Assembly (NCBI GenBank): GCA_944385195.1
Contig: CALWWH010000062.1
Coordinates: 1-7,370, forward strand
From: an uncultured Oscillospiraceae bacterium
GTDB taxonomy: Bacteria > Bacillota > Clostridia > Oscillospirales > Oscillospiraceae
DNA: 7,370 bases
Direction of reading: 5' to 3'
How positions within the stretch are numbered: position 1 is the stretch's first letter; each line of letters opens with the position of its first letter. This document shows positions 6,207 to 7,370 of the stretch, piece after piece. Made by a program: the position numbers and the translations under genes. The notes under the pieces were generated by a model. That model was given only the letters and a program-made list of their open reading frames with translations, searched no databases and was not told the DNA's origin.

Positions 6207-7024
6207 ATGTCTGAGATCCAAATGCGCACCAGAATCCTCGGCAAGCTCAACAACTACGAGGTCGAGGAGTACTTAGAGCGCAACAGCATCATCTTCGTGC
6301 CGGTGGGCACCGTGGAGCTGGCTGGCCGCAAGCCGCCGGAGTGCGAGTATACCGGTCCGGCCGGTCTGAGCCTGGCGATGGCTGAGGCGGTCGATGGCCT
6401 GGTGATGGACGGGCTGAAGTATTTTTACTGCGGCGCTACCACCAATGGCCGCGGCACCGTGCAGGTCAGCACCCGCGCCGGCTATGATTATCTCAAAGAG
6501 CTCCTGTACTCTCTCATGTGCCAGGGCTTCAAGGAGATCATCATGGTCTCCGGCCACGGCCCTGCGGAGATGACCATCGTCCCCTGCATCTGGGATTTTT
6601 TCGACGAGACCAAGCGGCACGTCTGGTGGATCAACCAGGGCCCGGCCATGCAGTACGCCGCCAAGAAGTTAGACCCGGCGCGCGACGGATTTGAAAATCT
6701 GGACCTGGCCGGCTATGGCTGCTATCAGATTCTCAACTGCGTGGAAGATCTGGTCGTCGACGCCGGGGCGGAGGTCCCGAAGGCCCACAGCATGGCCCAG
6801 GGGATGCCCCAGGGGGACTTCACCTAGCGGCCTGGCTTGCCCAAGAGCGTCGAGCACATCTTGTATCCGATGAACTTTGCCACCTTCTCCGACGCCACCG
6901 GCTTCTACTTTGGCTCCATCGAGGACCACGGCGGCCAGGGCGGCGCCTTCCGCAGCGTCCAAGAGCGCGATTACGCCTGCGCCGAGGGTCTCAAGCAGCT
7001 GCGCAAGACGGTGGAGCTGATGGA
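6207..7024 (+). pseudogene. Creatininase-family amidohydrolase, broken by an in-frame TAG and 3' replacement
   Basis: Creatininase-family enzymes are metal-dependent cytoplasmic hydrolases that open amide or carbon rings. The start at 6207 has a strong GAGGAGG site nine bases upstream. Family features are the strand IIFVPVGTVE with E37, the GATTNGRGTVQ segment (about 76-86) and MVSGHG with H117, which matches the NGHG motif. A TAG at 6825-6827 stops the protein after 206 residues. The same frame then continues with family-like sequence (RPGLPKSVEHILYP, YFGSIEDHGG, ERDYACAEGLKQLRK) to about codon 272, close to full family length. Beyond about 7024 the DNA switches to a relaxase in another frame, so the natural end is lost. 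The usual E-x-H-G motif reads E-L-A-G here. The LacI neighbour and isomerase remnant would suit sugar or inositol breakdown, where a creatininase-family ring hydrolase (IolN type) is known. That assignment is only a suggestion. Confidence 0.8.
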
Positions 7025-7370
7025 TGGGCAGATGCAGCGAATCGTTATCTGGAACGGTACGGACATGAGGAACGCATTGACCACCGCAGCCATGCAGAAC
7101 GGGGATTGGACGAGCAGCCAACCATTCATGAGGGCGTTTTCGCCCGTTCGCTGGAACGGCAGGGAGTCATCTCTGACCGCTGCGAGATAAACCGACAGAT
7201 CAAAGCAGACAACGCTTTGCTTCATGAACTGAAAGCCGCCGTTAGAAAGCTGGCACAGGCAGTCAAAAACACGATTCCCGCTCTTGCAGAAGCGATGGAA
7301 CGGCTGCGTGGCAATATGATAATCTTTCGCTACCAGCTTCGCCATATCGGCATGGGAAAACACCGTATGA
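7025..7370 (+). pseudogene. MobA/MobL relaxase, C-terminal fragment lacking its start and open at the right edge
   Basis: MobA/MobL relaxases nick plasmids or integrative elements at the transfer origin. In the frame starting at 7025 the DNA reads WADAANRYLERYGHEERIDH, then RSHAERGLDEQPTIHEGV, the hallmark RIDHRS and PTxHxG motifs that follow the relaxase domain. It continues with SLERQGVISDRCEINRQIKA, a helical LLHELKAAVRKLAQAVK stretch, and IFRYQLRHIGMGK. No start codon or N-terminal catalytic domain precedes it. The sequence immediately upstream is creatininase-family coding DNA in a different frame. About 115 codons are visible with no stop, so the gene continues beyond the window. It is a remnant of a mobile element or one side of a deletion or insertion junction. 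An assembly join cannot be excluded. Confidence 0.82.

Noticed and set aside
6825..6827. TAG read as pyrrolysine
   Set aside because: Nothing in the window supports a pyrrolysine system, and the gene is also damaged at its 3' end, so a nonsense mutation is simpler.
6971..7363. Minus-strand open frame opposite the relaxase fragment
   Set aside because: The plus strand shows clear MobA/MobL motifs; the reverse frame has none.
1..7370. CRISPR array, tRNA, rRNA or a complete insertion sequence
   Set aside because: No regularly spaced repeats, no cloverleaf or rRNA-like sequence, and no transposase were seen on either strand.

Overview
The window looks like chromosomal DNA from a GC-rich Gram-positive anaerobe, probably a gut clostridium of the Oscillospiraceae type. 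This is inference. It rests on strong AGGAGG-type ribosome binding sites, a one-helix membrane-anchored HtrA with a cytoplasmic acidic tail, a PhoR/VanS-like sensor kinase with an OmpR-like regulator, and a relaxase tail of the MobA/MobL type common in clostridial mobile elements. No marker fixes the genus.

Left part (1-3892, all minus strand): a two-component system (response regulator 3203-3892, overlapping sensor kinase 1765-3219) is followed by an HtrA-type surface protease (271-1635). This arrangement suggests an envelope-stress module: the kinase senses outside the membrane, the regulator responds, and the protease clears damaged exported proteins. The promoters of the regulator and of htrA carry similar repeats spaced 11 bp apart, at nearly the same distance from the -10 box, so I predict that the regulator controls both. 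A strong terminator (155-201) closes htrA. The first seven codons of an unidentified minus-strand gene lie at 1-22, with its own promoter and ribosome binding site.

Middle (4050-6206): on the minus strand, a complete LacI-family repressor gene (4699-5664) is followed by a broken sugar phosphate isomerase/epimerase gene (4115-4616) and a bidirectional-looking terminator (4050-4099). Upstream of the repressor is a 542-bp AT-rich divergent intergenic region. It has a good promoter facing each way and four TTGCAA words, two of them one helical turn apart at the repressor's own -35 box.

Right part (6207-7370, plus strand): a creatininase-family gene is interrupted by an in-frame TAG at codon 207. 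Near its 3' end it is replaced by the C-terminal part of a MobA/MobL relaxase, which is still open at the window edge. The middle and right parts together look like a small sugar or cyclitol catabolic locus that has decayed: the regulator is intact, both enzyme genes are damaged, and a mobile-element remnant lies at the breakpoint. I found no CRISPR array, tRNA, rRNA, complete transposon or convincing new defence system.
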